A DNA stretch of 64,000 nucleotides from Pararhodobacter marinus (GCF_003122215.1 NZ_QEYD01000008.1:62001-126000), one strand, 5' to 3'; counted from the first letter of the stretch, positions 1-9,685 are shown. Numbers and translations are program-made. The notes: generated by a model from the sequence alone, not told the origin.

Positions 1-45
1 TGCCTAGCGGCGAAAACGCCGGACAATCCGACGCGATGTGCCCGT

Positions 46-111
46 CTTTGTTCCGGAAATATCCTCGGGGGTGAATTTGCCGCAGGCAAAGAGGGGGCAG
101 ACAGCCCCCTC
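46..111 (-). repeat. Intergenic palindromic repeat, copy A; also tpiA terminator
   Basis: An 8-bp perfect stem (GAGGGGGC at 91-98, GCCCCCTC at 104-111, loop AGACA) followed on the minus strand by TTTGCC and a conserved tail ending in GGATATTTCCGGAACA. It lies just 3' of tpiA, reads in the same direction, and can act as its terminator. The same roughly 65-bp block recurs almost identically after ilvD (2978-3045) and in modified form before hpaG. Confidence 0.8.
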
Positions 112-136
112 GCCCCGCTGCAACCCGGCGCGCCGC

Positions 137-868
137 TCAGGCGTTCTGCAGCGCGGTGACGATGGCGCCGAAATCCTCGGCCTTCAGCGACGCGCCGCCC
201 ACCAGCGCGCCGTCGACATCGGCGATGGCGAAGATCGTTGCCGCGTTCTTGGGATTGACCGACCCGCCGTAAAGCAGCCGGATCCCCGCATCGGGTGCGT
301 TCTTGCGCAGGAAGGCGTGGACCTCGGCGATCTGCTCCTCGGTCGGGGTGCGGCCGGTGCCGATGGCCCAGACCGGTTCATAGGCGATCACGGTATTCTC
401 GGCCGTCGCGCCCTCGGGCAGCGATTCTGCCAGTTGCGCGCCGATCACCGAAAGCGTCTCGCCCGCATCGCGCTGCGTCTCGGTTTCACCCAGGCAGACC
501 ACGGCAATCAACCCGGCGGCCCAGGCGGCCTGCGTCTTCGCGGCCACGTCGGCCGAGCTTTCACCGTGATCGGCGCGGCGTTCGGAATGCCCCAGGATCA
601 CGTGGGACGCGCCTGCATCGCTGAGCATCGCGGCGGAAATGTCGCCGGTATGCGCGCCCTTCTCGGCGGCGTGGCAATCCTGCCCGCCGACCGCGACCGA
701 GGTGCCGGTCATGGCCGTCGCCATCGGCGCCAGCAGCGTCGCGGGCGGGCAGATCAGGATATCCAGATCGGGCTGCGGATGGGCCGCGGCCAGTGCCATG
801 GCCTCGGTCAGCTGGGCGGTCAGCCCGTTCATCTTCCAGTTCCCGGCGGCGAGTTTGCGGATGCTCAT
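137..868 (-). CDS. tpiA: Triosephosphate isomerase
   Basis: Interconverts dihydroxyacetone phosphate and glyceraldehyde 3-phosphate in cytoplasmic glycolysis and gluconeogenesis. The 243-residue product has the normal family length. AGNWKMNG carries Asn10 and Lys12, LGHSERR carries catalytic His94, [11 protein letters not shown] carries catalytic Glu164, and the phosphate-binding end reads GALVGGASL. The ATG at 868 is chosen over an in-frame upstream start because the protein begins [11 protein letters not shown] as in the family and a GGAG ribosome site lies just upstream. It is divergent from ilvD and ends beside a repeat-type terminator. Confidence 0.98.
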   Translation of the reverse strand: MSIRKLAAGNWKMNGLTAQLTEAMALAAAHPQPDLDILICPPATLLAPMATAMTGTSVAVGGQDCHAAEKGAHTGDISAAMLSDAGASHVILGHSERRADHGESSADVAAKTQAAWAAGLIAVVCLGETETQRDAGETLSVIGAQLAESLPEGATAENTVIAYEPVWAIGTGRTPTEEQIAEVHAFLRKNAPDAGIRLLYGGSVNPKNAATIFAIADVDGALVGGASLKAEDFGAIVTALQNA

Positions 869-1048
869 ATAGGTCTCCCTGTTTGGCGCAAGTAAACCCG
901 ATGCCGCCGCCGGGGCCAAGCCCGCATCCCGCCCCCGTGTTCGTCACGTCGCACGCGCCTCGTCCCATACGCCTGTCTGCAATCGACGGGCCCTCCCTTG
1001 ATCCTTGCCCGCAGAGGCACGATTTCTGGGCCAACGGGGTCAAGTTTC

Positions 1049-1077
1049 TTGTCCCGCCCGCCCGATCTGCGCTATTG
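1049..1077 (+). promoter_or_regulatory. Candidate sigma70-type promoter of ilvD
   Basis: TTGTCC (1049-1054), 17-bp spacer, CTATTG (1072-1077), placing transcription start about 25 bp before the ilvD ATG. The match to consensus is moderate. No leader peptide or attenuator is visible before ilvD. Confidence 0.3.
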
Positions 1078-1106
1078 AGCGCCCAGACAGCCACGAGGAC
1101 GCAACC

Positions 1107-2948
1107 ATGCCGCATTACCGCTCCCGCCGTTCCACCCATGGCCGCAACATGGCCGGGGCCCGGGGTCTCTGGCGTGCCACGGGGATGACCGACAGCGATT
1201 TCGGCAAGCCGATCATCGCCGTCGTCAACAGCTTCACCCAGTTCGTGCCCGGCCATGTCCATCTCAAGGATCTGGGCCAGATGGTCGCGCGTGAAATCGA
1301 AGCGGCGGGCGGCGTCGCCAAGGAATTCAACACCATCGCCGTCGATGACGGGATCGCGATGGGCCATGACGGGATGCTCTACTCGCTGCCCTCGCGCGAA
1401 CTGATCGCGGATTCGGTCGAATACATGGTCAACGCCCATTGCGCCGACGCGATGGTCTGCATCTCGAACTGCGACAAGATCACGCCGGGCATGATGATGG
1501 CCTCGATGCGGCTCAACATCCCGACGATCTTCGTCTCGGGCGGGCCGATGGAAGCGGGCAAGGTGCAGGTGGGCGACCTCGTGCGCAAGGTCGACCTCAT
1601 CGACGCGATGATCGTCGCCGCCGACGACCATTATTCCGACGAACAGGTCGAGGAATTCGAACAGAATGCCTGCCCGACCTGCGGCTCGTGCTCGGGCATG
1701 TTCACCGCGAACTCGATGAACTGCCTGGCCGAGGCGCTGGGCCTCGCGCTGCCGGGCAACGGCTCGATGCTGGCCACCCATGCCGACCGCAAGGAGATCT
1801 TCCTGCGCGCCGGGCGCCGCATCGTCGAGATCACCAAGGCGCATTACGAACGCGACGAACCCGGCTACCTGCCGCGCGAGGTGGCAACCTTCGAGGCCTT
1901 CGAGAACGCCATGTCGCTCGATATCGCCATGGGCGGCTCGACCAACACCGTGCTGCACCTTCTGGCCATCGCCCATGAGGGCGGCGTCGATTTCACCATG
2001 CAGGATATCGACCGGCTGAGCCGCAAGGTCCCCTGCCTGTGCAAGGTCGCGCCCAACACTCAGAACGTGCATATGGAAGACGTCCACCGCGCGGGCGGGA
2101 TCATGGGCATCCTGGGCGAGATGAATCGCGGCGGGCTGCTGCATGACACGGTGCGCACGGTGCATTCGGGATCGATGGCCGAGGCGCTGTCGACCTGGGA
2201 CATCAAGACCGCGAATGACCCGAAGGTCGACGAATTCTACCGCGCGGCCCCCGGGGGCGTGCGCACCACGCAGGCCTTCTCGACCGAGAACCGCTACAAG
2301 GCGCTGGACGACGACCGCGACGCGGGCGTCATCCGCAATGTCGAGCATGCCTTTTCCAAGGATGGCGGTCTGGCGGTCCTGTTCGGAAACATCGCGCTCA
2401 ACGGCTGCATCGTGAAAACCGCGGGCGTCGATGAATCGATCCTGAAATTCACCGGCACCGCGCGCGTTTATGAAAGCCAGGACGACGCCGTCAGCGGCAT
2501 CCTGACCGGCAAGGTCAAGGAAGGCGAGGTCGTGGTCATCCGCTTCGAGGGACCGCAGGGCGGGCCGGGGATGCAGGAAATGCTCTACCCGACCAGCTAC
2601 CTGAAATCGAAAGGCTTGGGCAAGGCCTGCGCGCTGCTGACGGATGGCCGTTTCTCGGGCGGCACGTCGGGGCTGTCGATCGGCCATGCCTCGCCCGAAG
2701 CGGCGGAAGGCGGGCTGATCGGGCTGGTCGAGACCGGCGACCGGATCGAGATCGACATCCCCAACCGCTCGATCAACCTGATGGTGGACGATGCCACGCT
2801 GGCCGCCCGGCGCGAGGAAAAGGGCCCGCTGCCGTGGAAACCCGCAGCGCCCCGCAAGCGCGCCGTTTCGACCGCGCTCAAGGCCTATGCGATGTTCGCT
2901 TCGTCGGCGGACAAGGGCGGCGTGCGGATCCTGCCGGGCGAGGAATAA
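1107..2948 (+). CDS. ilvD: Dihydroxy-acid dehydratase
   Basis: Dehydrates 2,3-dihydroxy-isovalerate and 2,3-dihydroxy-3-methylvalerate in valine/isoleucine synthesis. The 613 residues match the long E. coli-type enzyme (about 616). Iron-sulfur ligands are visible in [12 protein letters not shown] (Cys122) and [11 protein letters not shown] (Cys195). The third cysteine near position 49 of [2Fe-2S] dehydratases is absent (sequence [10 protein letters not shown]), which points to the oxygen-sensitive [4Fe-4S] class; this cluster assignment is inference. The ATG at 1107 gives the conserved start [10 protein letters not shown]. Monocistronic, followed by repeat copy B. Confidence 0.98.
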   Translation: MPHYRSRRSTHGRNMAGARGLWRATGMTDSDFGKPIIAVVNSFTQFVPGHVHLKDLGQMVAREIEAAGGVAKEFNTIAVDDGIAMGHDGMLYSLPSRELIADSVEYMVNAHCADAMVCISNCDKITPGMMMASMRLNIPTIFVSGGPMEAGKVQVGDLVRKVDLIDAMIVAADDHYSDEQVEEFEQNACPTCGSCSGMFTANSMNCLAEALGLALPGNGSMLATHADRKEIFLRAGRRIVEITKAHYERDEPGYLPREVATFEAFENAMSLDIAMGGSTNTVLHLLAIAHEGGVDFTMQDIDRLSRKVPCLCKVAPNTQNVHMEDVHRAGGIMGILGEMNRGGLLHDTVRTVHSGSMAEALSTWDIKTANDPKVDEFYRAAPGGVRTTQAFSTENRYKALDDDRDAGVIRNVEHAFSKDGGLAVLFGNIALNGCIVKTAGVDESILKFTGTARVYESQDDAVSGILTGKVKEGEVVVIRFEGPQGGPGMQEMLYPTSYLKSKGLGKACALLTDGRFSGGTSGLSIGHASPEAAEGGLIGLVETGDRIEIDIPNRSINLMVDDATLAARREEKGPLPWKPAAPRKRAVSTALKAYAMFASSADKGGVRILPGEE

Positions 2949-2977
2949 GCCAAGGGCGCCACGCCTGTCGGATGGGG

Positions 2978-3045
2978 GAGGGGGCTGTCTGCCCCCTCTT
3001 TGCCTGACGGCAGATTCACCCCCGAGGATATTTCCGGAACAGAGA
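2978..3045 (+). repeat. Intergenic palindromic repeat, copy B; also ilvD terminator
   Basis: Perfect stem GAGGGGGC/GCCCCCTC with loop TGTCT (2978-2998), then TTTGCCTG and a tail through GAGGATATTTCCGGAACA. It mirrors copy A downstream of tpiA and has the same orientation relative to its gene, so both probably terminate transcription. Confidence 0.8.
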
Positions 3046-3084
3046 TGCCCGAATAAAGATGCGGCGCCGTGCTGCGCGCGCGCC

Positions 3085-3107
3085 CTTTCATTCTGCTGAA
3101 AATACTC
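3085..3107 (-). repeat. Partial repeat module (GAGTATTTT...AATGAAAG)
   Basis: On the minus strand the sequence reads GAGTATTTTCAGCAGAATG followed by AAAG, the distal module of the intergenic repeat family also seen at 26716-26762. No hairpin accompanies this copy. It lies in the 222-bp interval between ilvD and the acetyltransferase gene. Confidence 0.5.
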
Positions 3108-3170
3108 AATCAACGCTTCCGCCGCGCGCCGCCGCAGGGCTGGCGCGGGCCGGGCCGGCATGGCGCGGTG

Positions 3171-3464
3171 TCAGACCTGGAACACGTCCGCCCATTCGGG
3201 GTGCCGCGCGCGCAGGGCGTTCACGAAGGGACAGAGCGGGACGATCTTCACCCCCTCGGCCCGGGCATCCGCCACCAGCCGCTCGACCAGCGCCTTGCCG
3301 GCGCCGGTGCCGCGGAAGCTGTCGGGCACGCCGGTGTGATCGGCGATGATCAGCGTGAGCGAGACGATCGAGAAGGTGAGTTCCGCCTCGTCGCCGTCCC
3401 GCCGCATCACGTAGCGACCCTTCGAGCCGCTGATCTCGCGCTCGATGGGCTGATCAGTTGACAA
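3171..3464 (-). CDS. Small GNAT-fold acetyltransferase (YidJ/COG2388-like)
   Basis: A 97-residue protein with the minimal acetyl-CoA binding core: TLIIADHTGVPDSFRGTGAG holds the loop that binds the cofactor pyrophosphate, followed by the helix KALVERLVADARAEG and the strand KIVPLCPFV. Substrate is unknown. The start is TTG at 3464, inside the last codons of scoB (11-nt overlap) with GAGG upstream, so translation is probably coupled. It is last in the five-gene CoA-transferase operon. Family assignment is firm; the physiological role is not. Confidence 0.85.
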   Translation of the reverse strand: MSTDQPIEREISGSKGRYVMRRDGDEAELTFSIVSLTLIIADHTGVPDSFRGTGAGKALVERLVADARAEGVKIVPLCPFVNALRARHPEWADVFQV

Positions 3465-4080
3465 TCGTCGCCTCGGTCGCTGCGCGGAGTTCGTCCTCGG
3501 TCACGCCCTCGGCGCATTCGACGATCTTCAGCCCGCCCTCGACCACGTCGAGCACGCCCAGATTGGTGATGATGCGGTCGACGACGCCGGTGCCGGTCAG
3601 CGGCAGCGTGCAGGCCTTCAGCACCTTCGATTCACCGTGCTTGTTGGTGTGATCCATGACCACGATCACGCGCTTCACGCCCGCCACCAGGTCCATCGCG
3701 CCGCCCATGCCTTTGACCAGCTTGCCGGGGATCATCCAGTTCGCCAGGTCGCCGTTCTCGGCCACTTCCATCGCGCCCAGGATAGCCGCCGCAATCTTGC
3801 CGCCGCGGATCATCGCGAAGGACGTCGCGCTGTCGAAATAGGCGGTGCGGGGCAGTTCGGTGATGGTCTGCTTGCCGGCATTGATCAGGTCGGGGTCTTC
3901 CTCGCCCTCGTAGGGGAAGGGGCCCATGCCCAGCATGCCGTTTTCCGATTGCAGCGTGATGTCCTTGTCGCCGACATAATTGGCGACGAGCGTCGGGATG
4001 CCGATCCCGAGGTTCACATACATGCCGTCTTCGAGTTCGAGCGCCGCGCGGGCGGCCATCTGGTTGCGATCCCAGGCCAT
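3454..4080 (-). CDS. scoB: 3-oxoacid (succinyl-CoA:acetoacetate) CoA-transferase subunit B
   Basis: Beta subunit of the CoA-transferase that moves CoA from succinyl-CoA to acetoacetate or a related 3-oxoacid. The 208 residues include the NLGIGIPTLVANY nucleotide-binding segment and SENGMLGMGPFP, whose Glu46 is the residue that forms the glutamyl-CoA thioester in this family. The ATG at 4080 is preceded by GGAGG; the in-frame extension upstream lacks family similarity. It is separated from its partner scoA by two unrelated genes, although transcription order and tight spacing (4 nt to the upstream stop) keep all in one operon. Substrate could also be 3-oxoadipate. Confidence 0.9.
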   Translation of the reverse strand: MAWDRNQMAARAALELEDGMYVNLGIGIPTLVANYVGDKDITLQSENGMLGMGPFPYEGEEDPDLINAGKQTITELPRTAYFDSATSFAMIRGGKIAAAILGAMEVAENGDLANWMIPGKLVKGMGGAMDLVAGVKRVIVVMDHTNKHGESKVLKACTLPLTGTGVVDRIITNLGVLDVVEGGLKIVECAEGVTEDELRAATEATIVN

Positions 4081-4084
4081 GTCG

Positions 4085-4921
4085 TCATCCTCCTTGAATA
4101 GGTGCAAGATCGGGGCCGGACGGGTGTGTCTCGGCGGTGATCCGGGTCAGTAAATCGGTCAGGCACGCCGCGCCATAGGCGGTGTTCATGTGCTCGTTGT
4201 CCTTTTGCGCCGGTGCCGCCCGGGCCCCCGGCGCCAGGCGGACCGCCCCGCGCTGATACTCGGCCAGCGTCCAGCCGCTGGCTGCGCGCGTCTGCGCGGG
4301 TTGGACCACCACGCCGAGGCCGAGCCGCGCCCCGGTCTCGGTCAGGCTGTGCTCAAGCAGAGACAGCGCCTGCGCGAAGCCTCGTCGCGTCGCGCGCTCG
4401 GGCCGCGTGCCGGGCTTGCCCTCGGTAATCAGGGTTTCGGGCGGCACCGGGCGCAGAAGAAGCCGCACGGGCTTTCCCAGCGACCGGGTCCATCCGAAGG
4501 GCGCGAGGCTCGCCTCGGCCAGCGCGGCAAGCACCGCGTCGAAGGCCGGGCGCGAGAGCCGCAGAGCATTGTCGCCCGCCTCTTCCGTGGCGGTCAGCCC
4601 ATCGACCGCGTAGCGGTCGAGCAGGTCGATCAGCGGCCAGACATGCCAGGCTATTCCGGCAATCGCCACCGTATCGGCCTTGTTCAGATCGATGGATGTG
4701 CCGCCGAACAGTTTCTTCGTCTGTTCGACATTGGCCTCTGCCACGCCGTGAGGGCCGAACAGACCGAAACGCAGATCGGGGCCGAGCGTCATCGCCTTGA
4801 AGACCGGGGCAATGCCGCCGAAGAACGCGATCTCGGTTCCCTGCGCCAGGGCGGGCTCGTCGCGCAGCGCGGCGCGCAGGGCGCCGAGATGGGAGTTGCC
4901 CAGGATCACGAGCCGCGTCAT
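4085..4921 (-). CDS. Putative SGNH-like protein between scoA and scoB
   Basis: A 278-residue protein I cannot assign to a named enzyme. It begins [19 protein letters not shown], where GNSH resembles block I of SGNH/GDSL hydrolases (catalytic Ser before His); no convincing C-terminal DxxH was identified. There is no signal peptide or membrane segment. Its ATG overlaps the GSCFA gene stop by 4 nt (ATGA), and its own stop lies 4 nt before scoB with the scoB ribosome site inside its coding sequence. Pairing with a GSCFA protein suggests the two act together, perhaps on a glycan or ester; this is inference. Confidence 0.7.
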   Translation of the reverse strand: MTRLVILGNSHLGALRAALRDEPALAQGTEIAFFGGIAPVFKAMTLGPDLRFGLFGPHGVAEANVEQTKKLFGGTSIDLNKADTVAIAGIAWHVWPLIDLLDRYAVDGLTATEEAGDNALRLSRPAFDAVLAALAEASLAPFGWTRSLGKPVRLLLRPVPPETLITEGKPGTRPERATRRGFAQALSLLEHSLTETGARLGLGVVVQPAQTRAASGWTLAEYQRGAVRLAPGARAAPAQKDNEHMNTAYGAACLTDLLTRITAETHPSGPDLAPIQGG

Positions 4922-5970
4922 TGCGCGAAAGCCTCTAGCAAGGCGTCCTCGCAGACGATGTCGGCGGCCTTGCCGAAGTTGCCGTTGCGGGCCTGCACGG
5001 CACCACCGCGCCCGGTGGTGTCGAGCCGATGCGCGCCCAGAAACATCTGCATCGCGGTGGCGACGCCCCGGGCGTTCACGTTGCGCTGGTTCGCGTCGTA
5101 ATAGGCGCCGCGCGTATTGAGCGCGGTAATCACCTCGTAGGAGGGGAAGTAGTCGATATCCTCGTGCCGGGCGTACAGCATCCCGGTCACCGCGCGCAGA
5201 ACGGATTTGGAATAGCTGGTCGCGACCTCGACATGCTGGCCGCTTGCCGTGGCAGTCAGCGGCACGGGAGAGACGGTGACAAGGAACCGCAGACCGGGAT
5301 TGATGGTCTTGGCGAGACTGCGGAACGCTTCGAAATCCTCGAGCACCTCGATCGCGTCGAAATTCTTGAAGACGTAATGCTCGGGATCGTAGGTGCCGGC
5401 GAGGGTGCCCGGCGCGGTCGGGAACACGGTGCCGCTGTCGCGATGCATCCAGCATTCGGTCAGCCCGAAGGTGAAAACGAACAGGTCCGCCTGCCGCAGG
5501 ATGCTGCGGATCGCCGCCAGATGGCCGGCACGATGCGCCTGGACCGACTCGGCACTGTCCAGCCCGCCGGGTTCAACCGAAGGGCGCTGCGCGTCGTAAT
5601 AGCGTCCGTCTCTTGTCCAGACGGGATCGGCGGGGGTGACTTGGCCTTCAGCCTCGCGGACGAGCTGCAAGAGCTGGCGGGCCGTGTAGATATTGCCGTA
5701 GCGCGCCGAATACAGTCGGTAGCCGAAACCCGTGGCCACGCTGTCGGGGACCGCGTCGGGCAGGGGTTCGGCATCGATCACATCCAGCCCGGCGCCGCGC
5801 AGTGCGCGACCGACATGCTGCGCGAAACAGCTGCCGGCCGTGGCCACGCGCGTCGACATCCCGACCTCGAACCGCGGCTGATACAGATCGCCGGGATCAA
5901 GCGGCGCGCGTTCGGCGACGCCGCTGCGCCAATAGGCGCGTTTGGGAAGGCCGGAATAGGGCGAGTTCAT
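4918..5970 (-). CDS. GSCFA-domain protein
   Basis: The 350-residue product carries the family signature [11 protein letters not shown] near residue 47, then FTFGLTECW and [10 protein letters not shown] blocks typical of GSCFA proteins (SGNH-like fold, function poorly known, often linked to polysaccharide genes). There is no signal peptide, so it is predicted cytoplasmic. Start ATG at 5970 overlaps the scoA stop by 4 nt and its stop overlaps the next start by 4 nt. Being locked translationally into a CoA-transferase operon is unusual for this family and suggests an acyl-CoA or acyl-ester link; that link is inference. Confidence 0.88.
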   Translation of the reverse strand: MNSPYSGLPKRAYWRSGVAERAPLDPGDLYQPRFEVGMSTRVATAGSCFAQHVGRALRGAGLDVIDAEPLPDAVPDSVATGFGYRLYSARYGNIYTARQLLQLVREAEGQVTPADPVWTRDGRYYDAQRPSVEPGGLDSAESVQAHRAGHLAAIRSILRQADLFVFTFGLTECWMHRDSGTVFPTAPGTLAGTYDPEHYVFKNFDAIEVLEDFEAFRSLAKTINPGLRFLVTVSPVPLTATASGQHVEVATSYSKSVLRAVTGMLYARHEDIDYFPSYEVITALNTRGAYYDANQRNVNARGVATAMQMFLGAHRLDTTGRGGAVQARNGNFGKAADIVCEDALLEAFAQ

Positions 5971-6677
5971 TCCGCGGCGGTCTCGCGCGGGCGGGTCGTC
6001 ACCTTCTCGATGCGCTTCTCGTGCTCGCCCTGGATGATGCGGTTCACGTAGATCCCGGGCAGGTGGATATGATCGGGATCGAGCGAACCATTGGGCACGA
6101 TTTCCTCGACCTCGACGATGCAGACCTTGCCGCAGGTCGCCGCCGGCGGGTTGAAGTTGCGTGCGGTCTTGCGGAACACGAGGTTCCCGGTTTCGTCGGC
6201 TTTCCACGCCTTGACGATCGACAAGTCCATGAACAGGCCGGTTTCAAGGATATAGGTTTCCCCGTTGAAATCCTTGTGTTCCTTGCCCTCGGCGATCTGC
6301 GTGCCGACGCCGGTCTTGGTGTAGAACCCCGGGATGCCGGCGCCGGCGGCGCGCATCCGCTCGGCCAGCGTGCCCTGCGGGTTGAATTCAAGCTCAAGCT
6401 CGCCGGACAGGTACTGGCGCATGAATTCCGCGTTCTCGCCGACATAGGACGAGATCATCTTCTTGATCTGCTTGGTGTCCAGAAGCTTGCCCAGACCGAA
6501 GCCGTCGACGCCGCAATTGTTCGAGGCAATCGTCAGGTCCTTGACGCCGCTTTCGACCAGCGCGTCGATCAGCAGTTCCGGAATGCCGCACAGGCCGAAA
6601 CCGCCGGCCGCGATGGTCATTCCGTCGAAAACGAGCCCGTCCAGGGCCTCGGCTGCCGAACCGTAAATCTTCTGCAT
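5967..6677 (-). CDS. scoA: 3-oxoacid (succinyl-CoA:acetoacetate) CoA-transferase subunit A
   Basis: Alpha subunit (236 residues) of the heterodimeric CoA-transferase. Family features are [19 protein letters not shown] near the N-terminus, the [14 protein letters not shown] block and the [18 protein letters not shown] block. It is the first gene of the operon scoA - GSCFA - GNSH protein - scoB - acetyltransferase. The ATG at 6677 follows a GGGGGAA ribosome site. Expected role is ketone-body/acetoacetate use or turnover of poly-hydroxybutyrate products; the exact acyl acceptor cannot be read from sequence. Confidence 0.92.
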   Translation of the reverse strand: MQKIYGSAAEALDGLVFDGMTIAAGGFGLCGIPELLIDALVESGVKDLTIASNNCGVDGFGLGKLLDTKQIKKMISSYVGENAEFMRQYLSGELELEFNPQGTLAERMRAAGAGIPGFYTKTGVGTQIAEGKEHKDFNGETYILETGLFMDLSIVKAWKADETGNLVFRKTARNFNPPAATCGKVCIVEVEEIVPNGSLDPDHIHLPGIYVNRIIQGEHEKRIEKVTTRPRETAAE

Positions 6678-6704
6678 ACTTTCCCCCTCGCTAGGCGCGT
6701 CTCG

Positions 6705-6733
6705 TTTGTGACGCGGCAGTGCGGCGAAGTCAA
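6705..6733 (-). promoter_or_regulatory. Candidate promoter of the scoA operon
   Basis: On the minus strand TTGACT (6733-6728), 17-bp spacer, CACAAA (6710-6705), about 30 bp before the scoA ATG. The -35 is near consensus and the -10 weak, which is common in this group. Confidence 0.45.
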
Positions 6734-6808
6734 TTGCAGCGCGCGCCGAACGGTCATGGCTTCGTGAGACGGGCTTGCGGCACGGATTGCGCGCAGTATT
6801 GTGACGGT

Positions 6809-8674
6809 ATGGTAAAGGGGCTGCGCCGAGTGTTGCTGTGTTGTCTGGCGATGCTGGCCGGATGCGCGGCGGTGCAGCGCGGCCCGGCGCCTGCGCAGGT
6901 GCCGCTGGTCCCGCCGCCCGCAGAGGGTGCGCAGACGCTGCGCTACCTGGTTCTCACCGAAGAGGGGCCGGCGGCGGGGCAGGGGCACACCACGTTCGAC
7001 ATGCAGGGCGTGCGGCAGGTTTCCTTCACCTTCCTTGCCCGTGGGCGCGGTGCCTACGGGATCCGCGCCACCTGTACCGGCCCGGCCCGGGTGCGTCAGC
7101 CCGATACCGGGGTCGACAATCCGGCCTGGGTGCCGGCGGGCGTGCCCTTGGCCCTGCGGATCGCGCCGGGCGAGCGGCGTGGCAGCTTCCTGGATATCCG
7201 GCCCGGGACCGGGGGCTGCGCGCTGGTCGTTACGCCGGGCGGAGGCCGGCCGTGGTCCTTGCAGCTTGACGCGGCCGCGCGGGCCGTTCCGGCCGTCGCC
7301 GCGCTGGATGCGGGCTTTTCCAGCTGCGAAGGCGAGCGCGACGGCGACCGGTTGGCGCAAGCGATGATGGCGTCCGGGGCGCTGAGCACGACCTGTCCGA
7401 TGCCGGCCGGACGGACCGCGTTTCTGGCGGACGGGACCGAGGCGCTCAACGCGCGGATCGAGGCGCTGACCGGCAGCCGGGTGTCGCGCGCTGCGCTGGA
7501 AACCGGCGATCCGGATCTGCCGCTGGATTATTCCCGCGCGCCGGAGCTGGACCTGATCTATGTCAACTATCTGAACATGAACGCGGATTTCGTGGGCTAC
7601 CTGACCGCGCGGATGCTGGCCTGGCACGCGGCGCGGGGCACGATCGTGCGGATCCTCGTGTCCGACGTGATGCTGGCCGATGCCGACCGCGCGCTGTTCG
7701 AAGGGCTTTCAGCGCGTTATCCCAATGTGCAGCTGCAGCTTTACCGCACGCCCCCCGAGGATGCCCGCGGCTTCGAGGGCCAGTTCGCCCGCCTGCACCG
7801 GGTGACGCATGTGAAGCTGTTCGCGACCCTTGCGCGCGAGCCCGGGCGCTCGGTCGCCATCGTCGGCGGGCGCAACATGCACGAAGGCTATTTCTTCGAA
7901 GCGCCGCGCGACTTGTCGCGCTTTCCGTTCCTGCATCAATACGACCCGTCGCAGATGCGCCTGACCGGCGGGTTCACCGCCTATCAGGATGTCGAACTGG
8001 CCTTTTTCGGCGATGCCCAGGTCAGGGCCATCGTGCAGCATATGGGGGCGCTGTGGCTTCGCGATCACGAACGCCAGACCCTGCGGCCGGGGATCGCCTC
8101 GGGCGGCGCGGGCGCGGTGCCCGAGGGGACGATGCGGCACTTCATCTCGGTGCCCTATACCGACGGCGCCGCGCTTGAGCGGTATTACGCGGGCCTTCTG
8201 GACGCGGCAGAACGGCGGATCCGGATTTCCTCGCCCTATCTCAACCTGCCGCCGCTGATCGCCGCAGCGCTGACGCGCGCCCGCGAGCGCGGGGTCACGG
8301 TCGATGTCGTGGCCACCGTCCGGGTGCGCGAGGTCACGGATTTCATGGTCTCGGGACTGAACCGCCGCTTCGCCAATCGCTACGCGGACTGGGTCCGGTT
8401 CGTGGATTACGACCCGATGCCCCGGCTCTTGCATTCGAAGCTGATCGTCATCGACGACCGTCTGGTCGTCGCGGGGTCGGTCAACCTGAACCAGCGCAGT
8501 TTCCTGCACGATCTGGAAAACGGGGTGGTGATCCTTGATCGCGGGATCGCGGCGCAGGCCGATGCCCTGATCCAGAGCTATCTCGACGGCGGCGAGCGCG
8601 TCACGAGCGGTCAGGACCTGTCCCGCTGGATGCGATTCTTCGCGACGTTCGGCTTCGTCGAGCGCGGATTCTGA
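6809..8674 (+). CDS. Phospholipase D-like lipoprotein (cardiolipin synthase-like)
   Basis: A 621-residue envelope protein. The start [19 protein letters not shown] gives a lipobox LAGC with the lipidated Cys at residue 19. A unique domain of about 250 residues precedes two PLD repeats. The second HKD motif is canonical (HSKLIVID at His542, then GSVNLNQRS). The first (HVKLFATL at His334) lacks the Asp and is followed by GGRN rather than GSxN, so one half-site is degenerate. Possible roles are phospholipid head-group transfer or a nuclease. A TTGCGG-16-TATTGT promoter (6775-6802) ends only 6 nt before the ATG, so the mRNA may be leaderless or the start slightly different. Confidence 0.85.
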   Translation: MVKGLRRVLLCCLAMLAGCAAVQRGPAPAQVPLVPPPAEGAQTLRYLVLTEEGPAAGQGHTTFDMQGVRQVSFTFLARGRGAYGIRATCTGPARVRQPDTGVDNPAWVPAGVPLALRIAPGERRGSFLDIRPGTGGCALVVTPGGGRPWSLQLDAAARAVPAVAALDAGFSSCEGERDGDRLAQAMMASGALSTTCPMPAGRTAFLADGTEALNARIEALTGSRVSRAALETGDPDLPLDYSRAPELDLIYVNYLNMNADFVGYLTARMLAWHAARGTIVRILVSDVMLADADRALFEGLSARYPNVQLQLYRTPPEDARGFEGQFARLHRVTHVKLFATLAREPGRSVAIVGGRNMHEGYFFEAPRDLSRFPFLHQYDPSQMRLTGGFTAYQDVELAFFGDAQVRAIVQHMGALWLRDHERQTLRPGIASGGAGAVPEGTMRHFISVPYTDGAALERYYAGLLDAAERRIRISSPYLNLPPLIAAALTRARERGVTVDVVATVRVREVTDFMVSGLNRRFANRYADWVRFVDYDPMPRLLHSKLIVIDDRLVVAGSVNLNQRSFLHDLENGVVILDRGIAAQADALIQSYLDGGERVTSGQDLSRWMRFFATFGFVERGF

Positions 8675-8701
8675 TCTGGTCGGCCCGGAACCATCGCCAA
8701 A

Positions 8702-8719
8702 CATTCGCGTTTCAGAATG
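8702..8719. promoter_or_regulatory. Candidate SqrR/BigR-type operator
   Basis: CATTC-N8-GAATG is a perfect dyad containing ATTC-N8-GAAT, the motif described for persulfide-responsive ArsR-family repressors SqrR/BigR of alphaproteobacteria. It lies 31 bp upstream of the persulfide dioxygenase start. The match is read directly from sequence; occupation by SqrR/BigR is inferred from gene function. No repressor gene is present nearby. Confidence 0.6.
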
Positions 8720-8749
8720 CAAGACGTGCCACAAATCTCAGGAGTCGTC

Positions 8750-9640
8750 ATGCAGCACTTTCCCGCAACCCGCAGCCAGAACAGCCCCGATGTCGGAGCC
8801 TTCTACGACAAGGCGACCGGCTCGTGGCAATACGTGGCGTCGGACCCGGCGACCGGGCAAGCGGCGATCATCGACCCGGTCCTGAATTTCGACCCCGCCG
8901 CCGGGGCGACATGGACCGCCTGCGCTGACGAGATCCTGTCTTATGTCGCCGAGAAGGGGCTCGAGGTGGCCTGGGTGCTTGATACCCATCCCCATGCCGA
9001 TCACTTTTCCGCCGCGCATTATCTGGCGCAAAAGCTGGGCGCCCGGCAGGGGATCGGGCAGCGCGTGCTGGAGGTGCAGCGCATCTGGGCCGACCTTTAC
9101 GCGCAGGACGACCTTCAGAACCGCCCCGATTACTGGGACCGCCTGTTCGACGATGGCGACAGCATCGCCCTTGGCGAGCTTCAGGTGCGGGTGATCCTGT
9201 CGACCGGGCATACGCTGGCTTCGGTCAGCTATCTGGTGGGGGACGCGGTCTTTGCCCATGACACGCTGATGATGCCCGAAAGCGGCTCGGCGCGCGCCGA
9301 TTTCCCGGGCGGCTCGACCGAGGAACTCTGGCACACGATCCGTACGATCCTCGACCTGTCCGTCGAAACACGGGTTTTCATCGGCCACGATTACGGCGAG
9401 GCCCCCGCCTGCATGGCGGCGGTGGCCGAACACCGCGCGACAAACAAGCATGTGAAGGACGGCATCACGAAGTCGGAATTCATCGAGACCCGCGAGGCCC
9501 GCGACGCGACGCTGGGCCTGCCGGACCGGATGCTGCACGCGCTTCAGGTGAACCTGAGGGGCGGGCGCCTGCCCGAAGCTGACGCGCAGGGCCGCGCGGT
9601 GCTGCGCGTGCCGCTCAATCGTTTCACGCCGAAAGGCTGA
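8750..9640 (+). CDS. Persulfide dioxygenase, ETHE1/Blh-like metallo-beta-lactamase fold
   Basis: Oxidises glutathione persulfide (sulfane sulfur) to sulfite with one iron. The 296 residues contain the metal motif THPHADH (His80, His82, Asp84, His85), His154 in STGHTLAS, Asp171 and His213 in IGHDYGE. The insert RPDYWDRLFDDGD matches the Blh/ETHE1 branch rather than glyoxalase II. The ATG at 8750 has AGGAG eight bases upstream; an in-frame ATG at 8717 is rejected because it lies inside the putative operator. No rhodanese domain is fused and no sqr gene is in the window. Regulation by sulfide/persulfide is suggested by the operator. Confidence 0.9.
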   Translation: MQHFPATRSQNSPDVGAFYDKATGSWQYVASDPATGQAAIIDPVLNFDPAAGATWTACADEILSYVAEKGLEVAWVLDTHPHADHFSAAHYLAQKLGARQGIGQRVLEVQRIWADLYAQDDLQNRPDYWDRLFDDGDSIALGELQVRVILSTGHTLASVSYLVGDAVFAHDTLMMPESGSARADFPGGSTEELWHTIRTILDLSVETRVFIGHDYGEAPACMAAVAEHRATNKHVKDGITKSEFIETREARDATLGLPDRMLHALQVNLRGGRLPEADAQGRAVLRVPLNRFTPKG

Positions 9641-9685
9641 CGCGCGCCCGACAATGTCTGCGGGGTCTGCGGGCGCGCGGCGGGG

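Noticed and set aside
561-3161. 866-codon open frame antisense to ilvD
   Set aside because: Overlaps tpiA and ilvD entirely on the opposite strand; low-complexity product; a shadow of high-GC codon bias.
8717-8749. Earlier ATG for the persulfide dioxygenase
   Set aside because: Lies inside the ATTC-N8-GAAT operator and has no ribosome site, whereas ATG 8750 follows AGGAG.
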